Below, in pieces: positions 1 through 10,936 of a stretch of DNA of 64,000 nt (the stretch's first letter is position 1; every line of letters begins with the position of its first letter). Made by a program: the position numbers and the translations under genes. This DNA comes from Patiria miniata. Lineage: Eukaryota; Echinodermata; Asteroidea; Valvatida; Asterinidae. The DNA lies in NCBI RefSeq assembly GCF_015706575.1, contig NW_024037051.1, positions 15,287,016-15,351,015 of the forward strand, read 5' to 3'. The notes below the pieces were generated by a model that had not been told where the DNA came from, did no database searches, and saw only the letters and a program-made list of their open reading frames with translations.

Positions 1-716
1 GGACACATGTCAAGGTTATTTTTTCCATTGATTATAGGAGAATGGAAGATTGAACTTGTGGTAACTCTGAGGTTAATTTCGAGGTTGAGGTAAACCTCAG
101 TAACCTCAAGGTTTGCGAGGTTTTACATGGTTTTTACAAGATACCTCGGGGTTCAACCTCAAGATACCCCTTGGTTAATTTTGCATTCTCCCCCTTACCT
201 CCCCTCCCCCTAGAGGGTGTTTTGCCTCTCCATCCCGCCCCAGCTTAAGCCAGTGACCGCCCGTGACTCCAGCAAGATAATAAAAAGAAAAATGTAAAAA
301 AAAAAGTGCAATCCGGGAGTTCACGTCTCTGCAAACAAAACCAAAAGCAAAAGAAAACAAAAAAGCTGTCAGTGCGTAAGGAGCTTTGAGGTTTCTGTTT
401 AATCGAGCCGGGGATTAGCAAGGCATTTTGAGACGGACGTGTTTATCTTTGCGAGGAGAGAGAGCTAGCTTCAACGATTGAATTTCATAGATGAAGGATG
501 CGGGTATGTTTCTCTCTGATATCCCTCCTCTGGCTTTAATAGCATCTGCAATCTGTCAGTGTGTGTGACACAGAGTGTGTCACCATATTTGATTTTTTTT
601 TGGGGGGGGGGAGGGGCAGAGGACTGCAATTTTTTTTTCAAAGTGGGGCCTGTAGTGAACATTAGTGTGGTGAGCATTTTGAAATATAACAAGACATGTT
701 CAATTTTTTTTTTTAG
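1..716. other. Gene-free stretch before the first candidate exon
   Basis: No coding signal is visible. Positions 60-180 are built from repeated AACCTC and GAGGTT words in both orientations, a small self-complementary repeat. A G-run near 602-611 and a polypyrimidine tract at 700-714 follow. The tract leads into the AG at 715-716 that serves as the acceptor of the next exon. The block is probably intron of the WD40-repeat gene, because that gene's upstream exons must lie to the left of the window. Confidence 0.4.
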
Positions 717-824
717 GATTGATGTTTATCCGTGGAGCGTTGTTTAGAATACGGTGTTTGTCAGCTACCAAATATGAGAAACTTACCTCATTTGACAGAA
801 CATCTGAGGCATATGTTCAAGCTG
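717..824 (+). CDS. Candidate penultimate coding exon of a WD40-repeat protein
   Basis: A long T-tract ending in AG (715-716) precedes this 108-bp block, and GTATGTGAG follows it at 825. Only one frame is open throughout. It starts with two bases completing a split codon and ends with one base of the next (phase 1 on both sides). The peptide runs ...RCLSATKYEKLTSFDR and then TSEAYVQA. Spliced to the exon at 12781, the junction reads YVQA-ADGSCFLLDLETDD, which continues a WD40 blade (strand, DG turn, strand ending in D-L-E-T). The phase match and the rebuilt blade are the arguments for the call; the short length is the weakness. The family member is not recognised. A transcript read across the junction would settle it. 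Confidence 0.5.
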
Positions 825-1052
825 GTATGTGAGCTGCCCTCTGGAGTAACCAAAGGGACAGTGGCAGGCAAAATAAAACCTAACACCTACTCACTGGATA
901 AATGTATTGAATGTCATTTAAGTTGCCATTTTAAAATGAGGCTGTTTTGGAACTTCAAGGTTTCATCACATCTAATTGATGACAGTGTAATGTGAATTTT
1001 CTTTTAAGCCTTTTGTCGATTGGTTTCCTTCTTTGTGTGTTCAGCTTCCATT

Positions 1053-1495
1053 TTAATGGTATAATACACAATATTTGCTTTTGCTGTGATTTTCAGAAAT
1101 GGATAGATTTGGGGGTTAGTAATTTATAGCAAATATTGTTACACTGACCTGTTAAAACTTTTGTGTTATCGGGGACTTTTCATGTCTGGAACCAGATTAC
1201 CCGTTCAGGGATGTGTAACCGATTGCAAACAAAATGTGGACTAAAACTAAATTTGGTAGATAGGGGGCTGTAATTTTGAAAAATAAGTCGGTTTTTTTCA
1301 ACGATGGTTGGCCAACCATCGTTGGAAATTGATACAAAAAAAATCCACCTTTCTCAAAACTGACAGCACACCAGGTGCCATGATTTCACTGGAGGCTTGA
1401 GACTATTATTCACTTTAAAGTCAAGTAAGGTATTTCATAATAATTTGGTATTTTTTTTGTTGTTGATATTTACAAATGTTGTACATTACCTTTAA
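1053..1495 (+). mobile_element. MITE family A, copy 1
   Basis: This copy has the family's conserved left part (TTTGCTTTTGCTGT, TTTTCAGAAATGG) and right end (ACAAATGTTGTACATTACC then TTTAA). The internal palindrome CAACGATGGTTGG / CCAACCATCGTTG lies at 1299-1324. It is shorter than the full-length copies (443 against about 500-530 bp) because the middle inverted pair GGTTCCCTGAC / GTCAGGGAACC is reduced. Ends are degraded. Confidence 0.85.
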
Positions 1496-4144
1496 GCAGC
1501 ATTGTAGCACCAAATGTTAGTTGTCTAAATTCAAAATTCAAATTGCCATCCCATCCCAAGACTCACTTTAAATTCATTCCTCAAATTCTCTATTATAATG
1601 ACTGTAATAATTATAGGCCTACAAAAATACCAAACTGGAGCAAAGCCCTTTCTGTTGCACTTTTATATCGTGTCACAGTGTAAGTTTGTTTCATTGAGAT
1701 CCCAACAATAAATCGGTATGTGACCCTCTACAAGCTCTTAAGGGTTCAAACGTGACCAAGCTTTCTCTTCCCCCCTGGCAAGGAGTAACTCCGAAACACA
1801 AATGCAATTCTTTAAAACACTCAGGCCATTCACAAGTTCATGGTAACCGAAACAATTGGAAATCTTTCAAAAAAAAAAAATCCCCGCGCAAGTTTTACCA
1901 GCCTTGTCTAGCCTGTCTGGGTCATTTCAGTTCCCCTGAGCCCTTTTTCGTCCTTGGGCATTCTGCCAGCAGAAACAGCAGGTTTTTTTTTGCCTGGTAC
2001 AGTACTTTTTTTGATTGGCCCTGGCCAAGCAAGTTTATTGCCATTGGCCTTCAGTTATCTGGGACACGCAGGGACACGGGAACTTAATCTCCAATCCTTG
2101 GCTGGCATTGTCACAGTCAGACGATGGGCTCAGCAGAGCCAGTCGTACCTCTGTTTGAACCAAAGGGAGTTGGGGGGGGGGGGGGGCACACATGCGTACG
2201 TGTAGGAGGGTACTGTAGTGCATGTATGCCTAAAGCAAGGATTCTCTTTAAACTGGGCCTAAATCTCTTCTGGGTCTCCCAGTAGTTCATGTCTGTGTCT
2301 GGGTGTACACATTCTATTCTCAAGGCCAGCTGACACAAGCCAATCCCCTGCTGATATTTTCTCAGCTAGACTCCCTCCACGATCCGAACCCAACCGGCCG
2401 GCCAGTACCGACCCGACACAGCCTTGGGAAATAGTGCACTGTGCCCCTGCACCCGGTCGGCCATTCGACCTTCACGCGTTCACTCAACTCAACTTGCCCT
2501 GCTGAGTGCAAGAGCCCGGTAGTTTTGTTATTATTTTTTTTCTCCCTTCTTCGTTGTCAGTCGGTCGGCATCTTGGTGCGGCAAAAGCACTGAATGAGTT
2601 TGTGTCTGATTTCCCCCTCTGCTTGAACGACCCCGTCCGACTCAAAACCGGTCTTTGTCAAGGTATACCCCCTCAACCCGAAACATCAAGCAGACGGGAA
2701 AAAGTTCAAGTTTATTTTAGTTTGCCGTAGCGTGCGTGAGCGGTGTTTCATCCAAGGCCAGTTTGAATACCTCTTCTTTCTTTTTTATTTGTATTTTTTT
2801 TTGTCCCCTGCTAAGAATTCCATTCAGTGTGACCAGATGCATGAGAAGATCCAGCTAATGACGTGGAAATTTCCGAAAGAATTGATAAAATTTGACAATT
2901 ATCACGATCCTGTAAAATCGCGGAAGGGACAACCACCGAAGGACAAGCGACAATCGGATTGCCTTAATTGGCCTTGAAGCTACATTGCAAGCCAAAGAAA
3001 AGAAAAAAGGGAAAAAACATCACAAGTATTACAAGGATTGAACTTTATGTTTGTGGTATTTCTCTCTTGATGTCATTGCCACAACTTGTTTTCGTCTTTA
3101 TGTTTGGGGATTTTATTTATTGTCATTATTAAATTTCACAATTTTTTTTTTTTCAAATATTGTCACCCAATAATTTGAAGTTGGCAATGCGTGTATATTA
3201 AAAAAGATGTCTATTTTATTTGAAAATGAGTGAATTTCTGTATTTTTCACAAAGTAAATTGAAAAGAAAAGTGACATTCATCAGTTCGGGAACTGTATTG
3301 GTAAAAGCTCTTCATCCAATTCGTCTATTCCACATCAACGTTTTAAACTTGATGGTTCATCGTCATTTTTCCCATGGCCTCAATGGAGCCGTCAACTTTG
3401 TGATTGCGTATTTACCGCTTGTTTATCCGTTAATTGAATCCATACAAATTACCCGGGAATACTCGTTTCCCTGTTCCACTTCACAAAATAATTAAAAAGA
3501 ATAAAAACCAAACTCGTCATGCTCGATGAAGCATTTTATTTTTCAAATTCTGTTTCGGTTTTTTTTTTTAACAGGAGTAGCAGCTTTTTATGGCTGGGTG
3601 GTGGTGCCGCACTGTCTATCCCACAAATTTTATTTTATTATACAGTTGTTTGCATTAATTGAAATGGCCTTCACTCGGTATCTGTCAATACAATCGTTTT
3701 TAAGGTCACGACGGAAAGGTTTTGCGCACTTGACGTTTTACGATTGCATTCATCAGATGAACTGCTCTGTGTACTGGGAAAACTGCATGCTGTAACCTCC
3801 CCTTTGACATTTAAAATCTATGTATTATGAACAGCGCCCTCAAGTGTATAATGATGTCCAGTCCCCCTCCCCCACCCCCATGTTGGCTCGCTATTGCCCC
3901 TTCTCTGTCATCATTGTTCCTTTCCTTTGATTACACTGGCATGTACTTTACAATGTGGTGAAATAAATTCGTTCATTCCTATCCGGAAAAAAAAAATTAT
4001 GCATCAGTGATGCACAGTTCACCACTGGCTGCAGACAAGGTTTTTTTTTATATACACCAAAGGAAAGTCCCCTCACTTAAAAAAAAAAAGAAGATAAATA
4101 AAAATACTTACAAATCTCCAAGGTGTTCAAGACATAAATTCAAA
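1496..4144. other. Repeat-poor, gene-free stretch with high-complexity islands
   Basis: No exon with convincing splice sites was recognised. Homopolymer runs occur at 1868-1880 (A) and 2172-2186 (G). Two segments, about 2340-2700 and 3290-3790, are high in complexity and free of recognised repeats. The second has several homeodomain-type TAAT/ATTA words, so both could be conserved non-coding DNA. An AATAAA lies at 3962 shortly before a short A-run, but with no identifiable gene upstream it is not called a 3' end. Confidence 0.35.
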
Positions 4145-4491
4145 TTAAAACCCTCCTTTGCAAACATACATTGTGTGCCAAGTTGTCCTTGCAGTCAAAA
4201 TCAATCAAGTGACTGTTTTCAACCCGTAAGAATTCCCAGCCCACATAAAGCAGGATTGACTGCCTTGGACTGATTAAGTAACTTGATACAGCTATGCTTT
4301 GACTCCGGGTGATTGATAAAACAACTGTGATGACAACTTTCCTGCTTTGTCTGTTGACCCAGTTTGACTAGTCACAGTGCTTGCTTGACATATTATCTGA
4401 CTGCTGGTGACTAGCCTTTGTTAAAAGTATAGCAGGGGAAGTGGAAGTGAATTTTGACTGTCCGTGACTGCTTAAATAGCAGGAGGGTTAA
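4145..4491 (+). mobile_element. piggyBac-like MITE family B, copy 1
   Basis: It starts with TTAAAACCCTCC and ends GGAGGGTTAA. The inside matches the three other copies (10582, 25766, 34546), including TGCAAACATACATT near the left end, GCAGGATTGACTG in the middle and AGCAGGGGAAGTGG near the right end. GTGACTG and TTGACTG words recur. No coding capacity. The TTAA at the ends is the target duplication typical of piggyBac-superfamily elements; the left TIR is slightly degraded. Confidence 0.8.
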
Positions 4492-5464
4492 AGTTATTAA
4501 ACCATCATTGTTCACTTTTGGTGATATTTTCGTCCAAAGATGGGCCCTCCTAAAAGTAGGGCCCAATTTCATGACGCTGCTTAGCATGCAACTTTTTGCT
4601 ATTAGAGCAGTAAGCACAGCAAAACGAAGGCTGACCTCGGAGGAAAAACAAAGCTCCTTAAATCAGTGACGAAACAATAGAAGTCACTGTGCATGCACAA
4701 CTGATAGCTCATCCACGCCATGAGTGCTTAAGGTATTAGCACAATTTTCTGCTATAGTTGGCACAACTGTTTCTGCTGACTGTTAATTTAAAGCAGCGTC
4801 TTGAAGTTGGCCCCAGACCTGAAACCATCATCCCCACTTTTGCATAAAAGAGCTAAATGTTTTTGTTCCAATTTGGCCTTAATTTGTCAGAAATACGTGT
4901 TCAAAGTGATGTGATGCAGAGCTGGGGCACATCCTGTATTTATGAGCATGCAAATCATGGTTTGGTCGGCATAAACACTTTTTAGCCTATTTATTTGCCC
5001 GTTTGGCCTGCAGCCCGCACGTTCACTAACCGAGGTGAAACAATGTCTGGCGCTTCACTGGATCGAACCGACAACAGACAGAAAAACCCCAGGGGCCTCA
5101 GGTGCCCAGCAAAAAAAGAAATGTAAAAGCGGCTTCCTTTACAATCAATATCTGACATCTTTTTCCCGTTATATGTAATTTATTCTTCGTTCCATTTCTT
5201 GCCATTGGCAACATATTTTTCTTCTCCTGAACTCGTTCAAGGTCTCGTATTGTGAATGGCTTTGCATGATGGAGAGACTTGTGTAGACTTAATTTCTTTT
5301 CAAGAAAGAAATCCATATTTCGTGTTGATACCTTTGCTTGTCATGTAATGTACATGTACTCATCCATCTTTTCTAACTCAAGGACTGCGTGGAACTTTCG
5401 CAGGATTTTGTCAAGAGATCATTTCAGCTTGATTTCAGAATTCATAAAAACTCAGGGTAGGTAC
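4492..5464. other. Gene-free stretch
   Basis: Nothing recognised: no exon, no SINE boxes, no family of the window's repeats. The longest open frames (about 70 codons) lack compositional or splice support. Confidence 0.35.
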
Positions 5465-5905
5465 ATACTCAGGGTTTTACTTTAGCGGTAGCCCGCCAGT
5501 CAAATGCTAGTCAAAACAGCGGTGGATGGTCAAACTATTCCTTAAGTAGTGTGACTGGCGAGTCAAACATTATTTGGCTACGGCAAAGATGAAAGGACAG
5601 CAAGAAATAAATCATTAAATTCAGAAAGCAAACCTGTATAAATTTGTGTCTAATTTTATCAACTGTTTAGGGTTAAATTATTAGATCTGTTTATTAAAAA
5701 CGCTGACAAGATTGCCTCAGGATACACGTTTTATGTACATTGTTGTTTATGAGACACTCTATAAAAGAAAAACATGCGGGCTAGTGAAAATGCCCATGGG
5801 CTAGTTAAGAGTCTGTTTTAGTAGCCTTCAGGCTAGTTAACAGTCTGTTTCAGTAGCCCGGCTGGCTAGTGAAAAAAAAGAAGAAGTTAAGGTCGAACCC
5901 TGATA
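5465..5905 (+). mobile_element. Non-autonomous transposon family C, copy 1
   Basis: It begins CAGGGTTTTAC and ends GTCGAACCCTG, imperfect inverted ends of the CAGGGTT type common in hAT elements. Inside, the phrase GGCTAGTTAACAGTCTGTTT and variants occurs twice (around 5800-5860). An inverted, diverged copy lies at 59705-60055. No clean 8-bp target duplication could be read, so the superfamily remains uncertain. Confidence 0.65.
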
Positions 5906-5941
5906 CTACCATTCTTTTGAGGCAAGAATTATGGCCGTTTT

Positions 5942-6170
5942 AGGATTCGAACATGAGGCCTCTGTTTTACATGTCAAGAGATCAATCCACTCAGAAACGG
6001 CCTTTTTTTGGAGTCAAAATTCACATAGCCTGGATGGGCCTCAAACCTTCCTATCACAGAAAAGAAGGAAAAATCTCTCAAAAACTAACCTCCTGAAAAA
6101 TCAGTCTCCTAACGATGACTAGAGCAGGCTAGTCGAAACGTTGAGACCAAAGACAAGTTCGTTTAGAACT
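5942..6170. repeat. Degenerate tRNA-like sequence followed by a retroelement-tail-like motif
   Basis: At 5942-5998 the minus strand resembles a decayed tRNA gene: GGATTCGAACATGAGGCC reads like the complement of a T-arm/B box. At 6110-6150 the motif GACTAGAGCAGGCTAGTCGA followed by AACGTTGAGACC resembles repeated tails seen in marine invertebrate retroelements. Both calls rest on motif likeness only. Confidence 0.3.
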
Positions 6171-6664
6171 TACAGCAGGACTGTTCTTATCAGAACAAAA
6201 AAACTACTTAGCAAAGTTGATAATAAGCAGGACAAGTTCTTTTCAGAACTAATATCTTCTAAGCAGTAGTTATTACCACATGGTGTTACCGCAAACCGAA
6301 ACGATACTCCTGAAAAATACTTTTCAACCCCCCCCCCAAAGGTCAAACTAGAATGACTCTTGGTCTACAATCCCCAAAGTCTACATTTCACGGTGCGTCA
6401 GGGTGGAACCATCTGTAACTCCTAAAGTGTTAAGGAAGTCAGGGTTGGGTTGTGACCTACCAATTGACCTGCCCAACTAACCTCAAACACCTGCAAGAAA
6501 TAATGTCAACTTGTGCATACTAATGAAGAGCACATGCTCAGGTGATACTCCGTCATGACCTATAATATCACCTCACACTACAGAACTAGGGCCAATCCCA
6601 CCTACATTTTCAGACAGCATTGAAGCACTCCACAAAAAGGAAAACTTTGCAATTTGGGATTAAG

Positions 6665-6835
6665 TGAGTCTGACTCGAGTCACAATTTTCGGTGACTTGA
6701 CTCGACTCCACCCTATGGGTAAATGACTCTCGACTCGAGTCACTGCGAGCAAATGACTCGGCTCGAATCGAGTCCCTCACCAGAAGACTCGACTCGACTC
6801 GAGCGAAGGCTAATAAGACTCGAGTCCCAAAAATA
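6665..6835. repeat. (GACTC)-type satellite block, left
   Basis: Degenerate tandem of GACTCGACTCGAGTC-like words with self-complementary GACTCGAGTC cores. A matching block at 7330-7495 brackets a spacer of about 490 bp. Confidence 0.8.
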
Positions 6836-7329
6836 AAAGCAAAACTTTGCGAAAAATGTTTGCAATGACTTACGGTGCAAAATTTATGTTCACGTTACTT
6901 TACAAATACAGTCGGTACACCGGCCGCTTGTCGTGTACAAACATACAACATGTCACAGACTCCCACCTTGTGGTTCTGGAGTGCAAAAAATACTATCCTG
7001 GAACCAGACTTCCAAATACATTCGAAATCGTGGTTTCATCATTAGCTTAGAGTGATTTTTTATTGAGCTCTCAGATTTGAATGCCAGCTAAATTTATGCC
7101 CTCCTTTTAAAAACTAAATAGATACATGTCCACTTTTAAATAATATAATCAGAAACAGTTTTGTATAATGCGATTTAGTTTTGATGTTGTCAGCGATCAG
7201 CGAAAAAAGTTTTAGAAGTCAAACCAGACAGCCTATAAGAAAGACAGAAGTTTCACTTCTTGTTAACTGTTAGTGATACCAATGACTTAATGTCTTGTCT
7301 TTATTGGTTATATACGGTAGTGTTGAAAT
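6836..7329. other. Spacer between two GACTC satellite blocks
   Basis: No gene recognised. It is 494 bp with the same satellite on both sides, so the unit could be a single mobile or foldback structure, or two independent expansions. Confidence 0.35.
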
Positions 7330-7495
7330 ATTAGTGACTCGAATTGACTTGAGCTAGATGTTTGACCTGACTTGACTCGACTCGACTACACACTGTGACT
7401 CGACTTGACTTGACTCGACCTTCTTGACCTAATGACTCGACTCGAGTCACTTCATTACAATGACTCGACTCGAAATGAGTCACAAAAATCAGTGA
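7330..7495. repeat. (GACTC)-type satellite block, right
   Basis: Contains TTGACTCGACTCGACTAC and TGACTCGACTCGAGTCAC. Same word family as 6665-6835. Many TGACTC words resemble AP-1 half sites, probably by chance of the repeat unit. Confidence 0.8.
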
Positions 7496-8599
7496 TTGGT
7501 TACAACTCGGCCAATCTCACAAAATTGCATTTAAGGTTGTTCTAAAGCATTCTGCTATTAAATGAAAAGCATCATTCGTATTCATGGATACAATTAAGTG
7601 CATTTTAATGACCTGCACTTTTATAGTAACCACTGAATCCCACTTGTCTTTTAGGTGAGATTCAAAGAATTCTACAAATGCTGAAACAATTTCAGGATTA
7701 ACTTAAACGTTTGGTCTTAAGCTGAATACACCTGATTGAACTGAACAGTTTTTCCGAATAGTTGAACCCGGACACGCATTTGTAGATTGTAAAACCAATT
7801 ATTGCCAAAAACATGCTTGCACATTTTGACTGCCCTCCAGTGATTGCAAATGGCCCATATAAATGGTTTATAGTTTTGTTATTAATTTAAGCCAAAGTGA
7901 CCATGTGAGCAGAGGCAGTGGGTTCGACAACCGAAAGATTGTATTTCTAATGGATTTTTACGGGCACTCGGCCATTGACAACGATGTCAACAGCCTAGAA
8001 ATTACACAAATGAGTCTGGTGGGATTGACACAGGCGTACGTCCGAGTTCTGGACTGGAATGTGAATAGCCGTTCTTCGGTCATTTAACCCATCGGACCAT
8101 ATACCGCTCAAAACCGCCCTGCCTATTCCTCCTTGCTCATGTCAAAAAACGAAAAACCATTTATCTATTTCAAAATGTTACATACTGGAAGAGTGCTTTC
8201 CAACCTGGGAAATTTCCCCACACATAATTCTCATACATAACAATTTATAATTTCGGGGGACTTTGTCCTGCCAAACAGTGACCGCAAATGTGAAAGTTTA
8301 AAACAGTTCACCGGACGTCATGGCATTGATAACAAAGCCTGAAATAGGTTTGGGGGTTTGTACCAAAACCAAGTCGGTCTGAATTGGGCACTTCCTCTGT
8401 GTCTAGACTTGACTTACGAAAGCAGCACCATTAGCCCCCCTCAAAGCACCCCTTGATTTTCTGGCATCATGCCAGTCAATATTAATACCCCAACTTTTTT
8501 GGGGGGGGGGGGGCATTGCACATTCATAAAAATGCCTGTTTCTGTTGAGAAGTTGTGTTCTCAGAGACAATATTTTTGGGAATGCTTCATTCATGTGGG
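7496..8599. other. Gene-free stretch with one high-complexity island
   Basis: Most of it shows nothing. Around 7863-8087 a 74-codon open frame of balanced composition (contains FLMDFYGHSAIDNDVNSLE) stops at a TAA. It has no clear acceptor and no recognised family, so it could be conserved non-coding DNA. A G-run is at 8501-8513. Confidence 0.3.
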
Positions 8600-9190
8600 G
8601 GGCTGTAGTCCAATGTTTACGGTGTTCGACTTGTGTGCAGTGGTACATGGGTTCGAATCCTGACCGTGGGAACATGGTCCTTGTGCTCTAGAGCAAGGCA
8701 CTTTACCATTGTTGCTTCGTCCTTCGGATGGGACGTTAAAGAACCCAGTAACACTCAAGGGCGGATCCAGGGGGGGCCAAAGGGGGCCATGGCCCCCCCC
8801 AAAACGAAACCAATTTTTTTTTTTTTTTATGTGACATCGCAATAAAGGCAGGCATTGAGTACACCACCATCTTTTCCTCAAAAAACATTGGTTAAAGTGA
8901 TCAGAAATTGCCTCAGATCGCACCACAGAGCATCTAGAATCCGAAAAAATTTCGGGGCCCTTAAGCGGGCCCCGAACCCCACGCCGTAATTTTTTTGACC
9001 CACTTTATGGGGGACCAAAATTTGTTTTGGCCCCCCCCAAAATTGTGTTCTGGATCCGCCCTTGGTAACACTTATCGCTGAGAGGATGGGTTTGCCCCGG
9101 TGTTTCTGGCAGTGGCTGCAATATGCTCCTCAGCACCTTGTATACCCTTTATAAAAGGCGCTACATAATGGGTCTCATATTTCTCATAAA
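8600..9190 (+). repeat. tRNA-derived SINE-like element, split by a later insertion
   Basis: A B-box-like GGTTCGAATCC at 8650-8660 is followed by GAGCAAGGCACTTTACC, and after the interruption by CAGTGGCTGCAATATGCTCC and a tail ending GGCGCTACATAATGGG. The body is cut at 8755/9065 by a 309-bp element that duplicated eight bases of it. The left boundary is approximate. Confidence 0.65.
8756..9064 (+). mobile_element. hAT-type MITE with perfect 8-bp target duplication
   Basis: Terminal inverted repeats are perfect over 15 bp: CAAGGGCGGATCCAG at 8756-8770 and CTGGATCCGCCCTTG at 9050-9064. GTAACACT occurs immediately on both sides (8748-8755 and 9065-9072). Eight-bp duplications are the signature of hAT-superfamily insertion. 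Length 309 bp, no coding capacity. It contains the palindrome GGGGGCCATGGCCCCC and a segment (GTCAGAAATTGCC-like, then CACCACAGAGCATCTAGAAT) shared with 30716-31079 and 60600-60722. A truncated relative is at 30272-30428. Confidence 0.93.
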
Positions 9191-9690
9191 CTTCATTTAC
9201 CTGTCTTAAAAAAAAATAGACATAATTACCAGCGCCTTGAGTACCTAATTGTTGGTAGATTCGTGCACTATATAAGACTCAGGTATTGTCTCCAGAACAC
9301 TAACTTTTCATCGATTTGTGGATTGGATAATAGAACTTTTTTTCTGGTTTATTTGTGAGGCTGCTTTTGTATGCTGAAATGTAACTGTGGTGGTGGATCA
9401 CAGAATAGTGCGTCTGTGTCGCACATGCCACGAGGAATATGCACGCTTTACTTTTCAGCAGTTATCCTTTTACACGTGCGTGCAGCGGGAATGGTGCACG
9501 CATCTTAGAATAGCGCTTGCATCTTAGAATAGCGTACTACGCGGAATGCGGTATGGAACGTGCTACGTGGGATAATGTTGCACGTTTTTTTGCCATGGAA
9601 CGACCAATTAGAATTGAGGATTTACGTTTACTTGAAGATAAACGTACATACATAAATGTATGTATTCTAAACCATGGCTGCCAAAAACAG
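9191..9690. other. Gene-free stretch
   Basis: Contains a SINE-tail-like phrase near 9230-9285 (CAGCGCCTTGAGTACC, CACTATATAAGACTC). Otherwise nothing was recognised. Confidence 0.35.
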
Positions 9691-9874
9691 CTTTTTGACC
9701 CCAGCAACCCCATGACGACCTATAACCCCAGTTTGGTCAGATGACATGTTGGGGCTGGGCTACTGAGTTTTTGACAAAATTTGGTTGAAATCGGTCAAAA
9801 TATGAAGGAGCAATAGACAATGTCGAAGTTTTTTTTAATAGCTTGTCAACGTTGGTTTTTAGCGGAGAGACATG
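9691..9874 (+). repeat. Dispersed repeat family J, copy 1
   Basis: Aligns with 33317-33499 over its whole length, in the same orientation. Shared words include GACATGTTGGGGCTGG, GGTTGAAATCGGTCAAAAT and GAGCAATAGACAATGTC. No terminal repeats are visible, so it may be the fragment of a longer element. Confidence 0.8.
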
Positions 9875-10581
9875 ATTATTTGTTGAGTCGCTATCCCGCG
9901 GCTAAAACATGCTAACACAATTTCAATCACTTTGAAACTAACTCTCTTAAAAATTGAAATTCAATGTCATCCATTTCCAAGTTTACATGTAACTGTACTG
10001 CCCTTGAATGCATTGTTCGGTTGCTTTCCCACCATTTTAGTATCCACTTCAACTTTCATCAGTCATCATGAATACCCGCAAAATATTCATTTCAATTTCA
10101 ATTTTTTTGGTGTCCCTGTTACTTTTGATAAATGAATTCCAACCCCTCTATGTAATTCTCCTGTCATTGTAAACAAGTCTACATGCTCCCCGCCCAATTT
10201 TTTTCCTATTTTCTCCGTAAATACCCCGGTATACCTGCAGAGTTGACTTTCAATTCCTTTTCTGTTCATGTTTTGATCATAACTCGATTCAAGTGGGTGA
10301 TAATGATGTTTTTTTTTATTTTTTATCCCTAACTCTGCCTTGTATAACACATGTGTGTACTTTGTGTATTCCAAGTTGATGGCCATTTGATCTGTTGGTT
10401 GCATTGTTGAGCAATTTTGCAGGTAGGATGCAGACATTATTGAATATAAATGTGGGGTTTTATATCATAAAACATATCATTCAAAGGTGTTTTTTATAAA
10501 GTAATGAAATTGTTATGTTGCAGTCTTCCACTACGTGTCGTCTTTATTTTGAGGTGTGTGCATTTTATTTACTTTCTTAGA
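9875..10581. other. Gene-free stretch
   Basis: Nothing recognised. AT-rich, with open frames on both strands that lack splice sites or family resemblance. Confidence 0.35.
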
Positions 10582-10936
10582 TTAACCCTCCCGCTATCTG
10601 AACAGTCACAGACAGTAAAAAAAATTCAATCCTCTTCCCACGGTATGCCTTTTACACAGGCTAGTAACCAACAGTCAGATCATATTTCAAGCAAGCACTG
10701 TGACTGGTCAAAGTCAGTCAACAGACAAAAGCAGACAAGTGGTAGGCAAAGCTGGCTTATCAATCCCCTACAGTCAAAGCATAGCCGTATCAAGTTACAT
10801 GAACAGTCACAGCCAGTCAATCTTGCTTCATGAAGGCTGGGAGCTCTTAACTGTTAAAAAAAAAACCCAGTCACTTGCTTGATTTTGACTGAAAGGACAA
10901 CTTGGCATAGAATATATGTTTGCACAGGAGGGTTAA
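10582..10936 (-). mobile_element. piggyBac-like MITE family B, copy 2
   Basis: Complete copy in reverse orientation, from TTAACCCTCC (10582-10591) to GGAGGGTTAA (10927-10936), with TTAA at both outer edges. Length 355 bp. This is the cleanest pair of ends in the family. Confidence 0.88.

Noticed and set aside
3940..4000. Polyadenylation site of a gene
   Set aside because: AATAAA near a short A-run, but no coding exon upstream to which it could belong.
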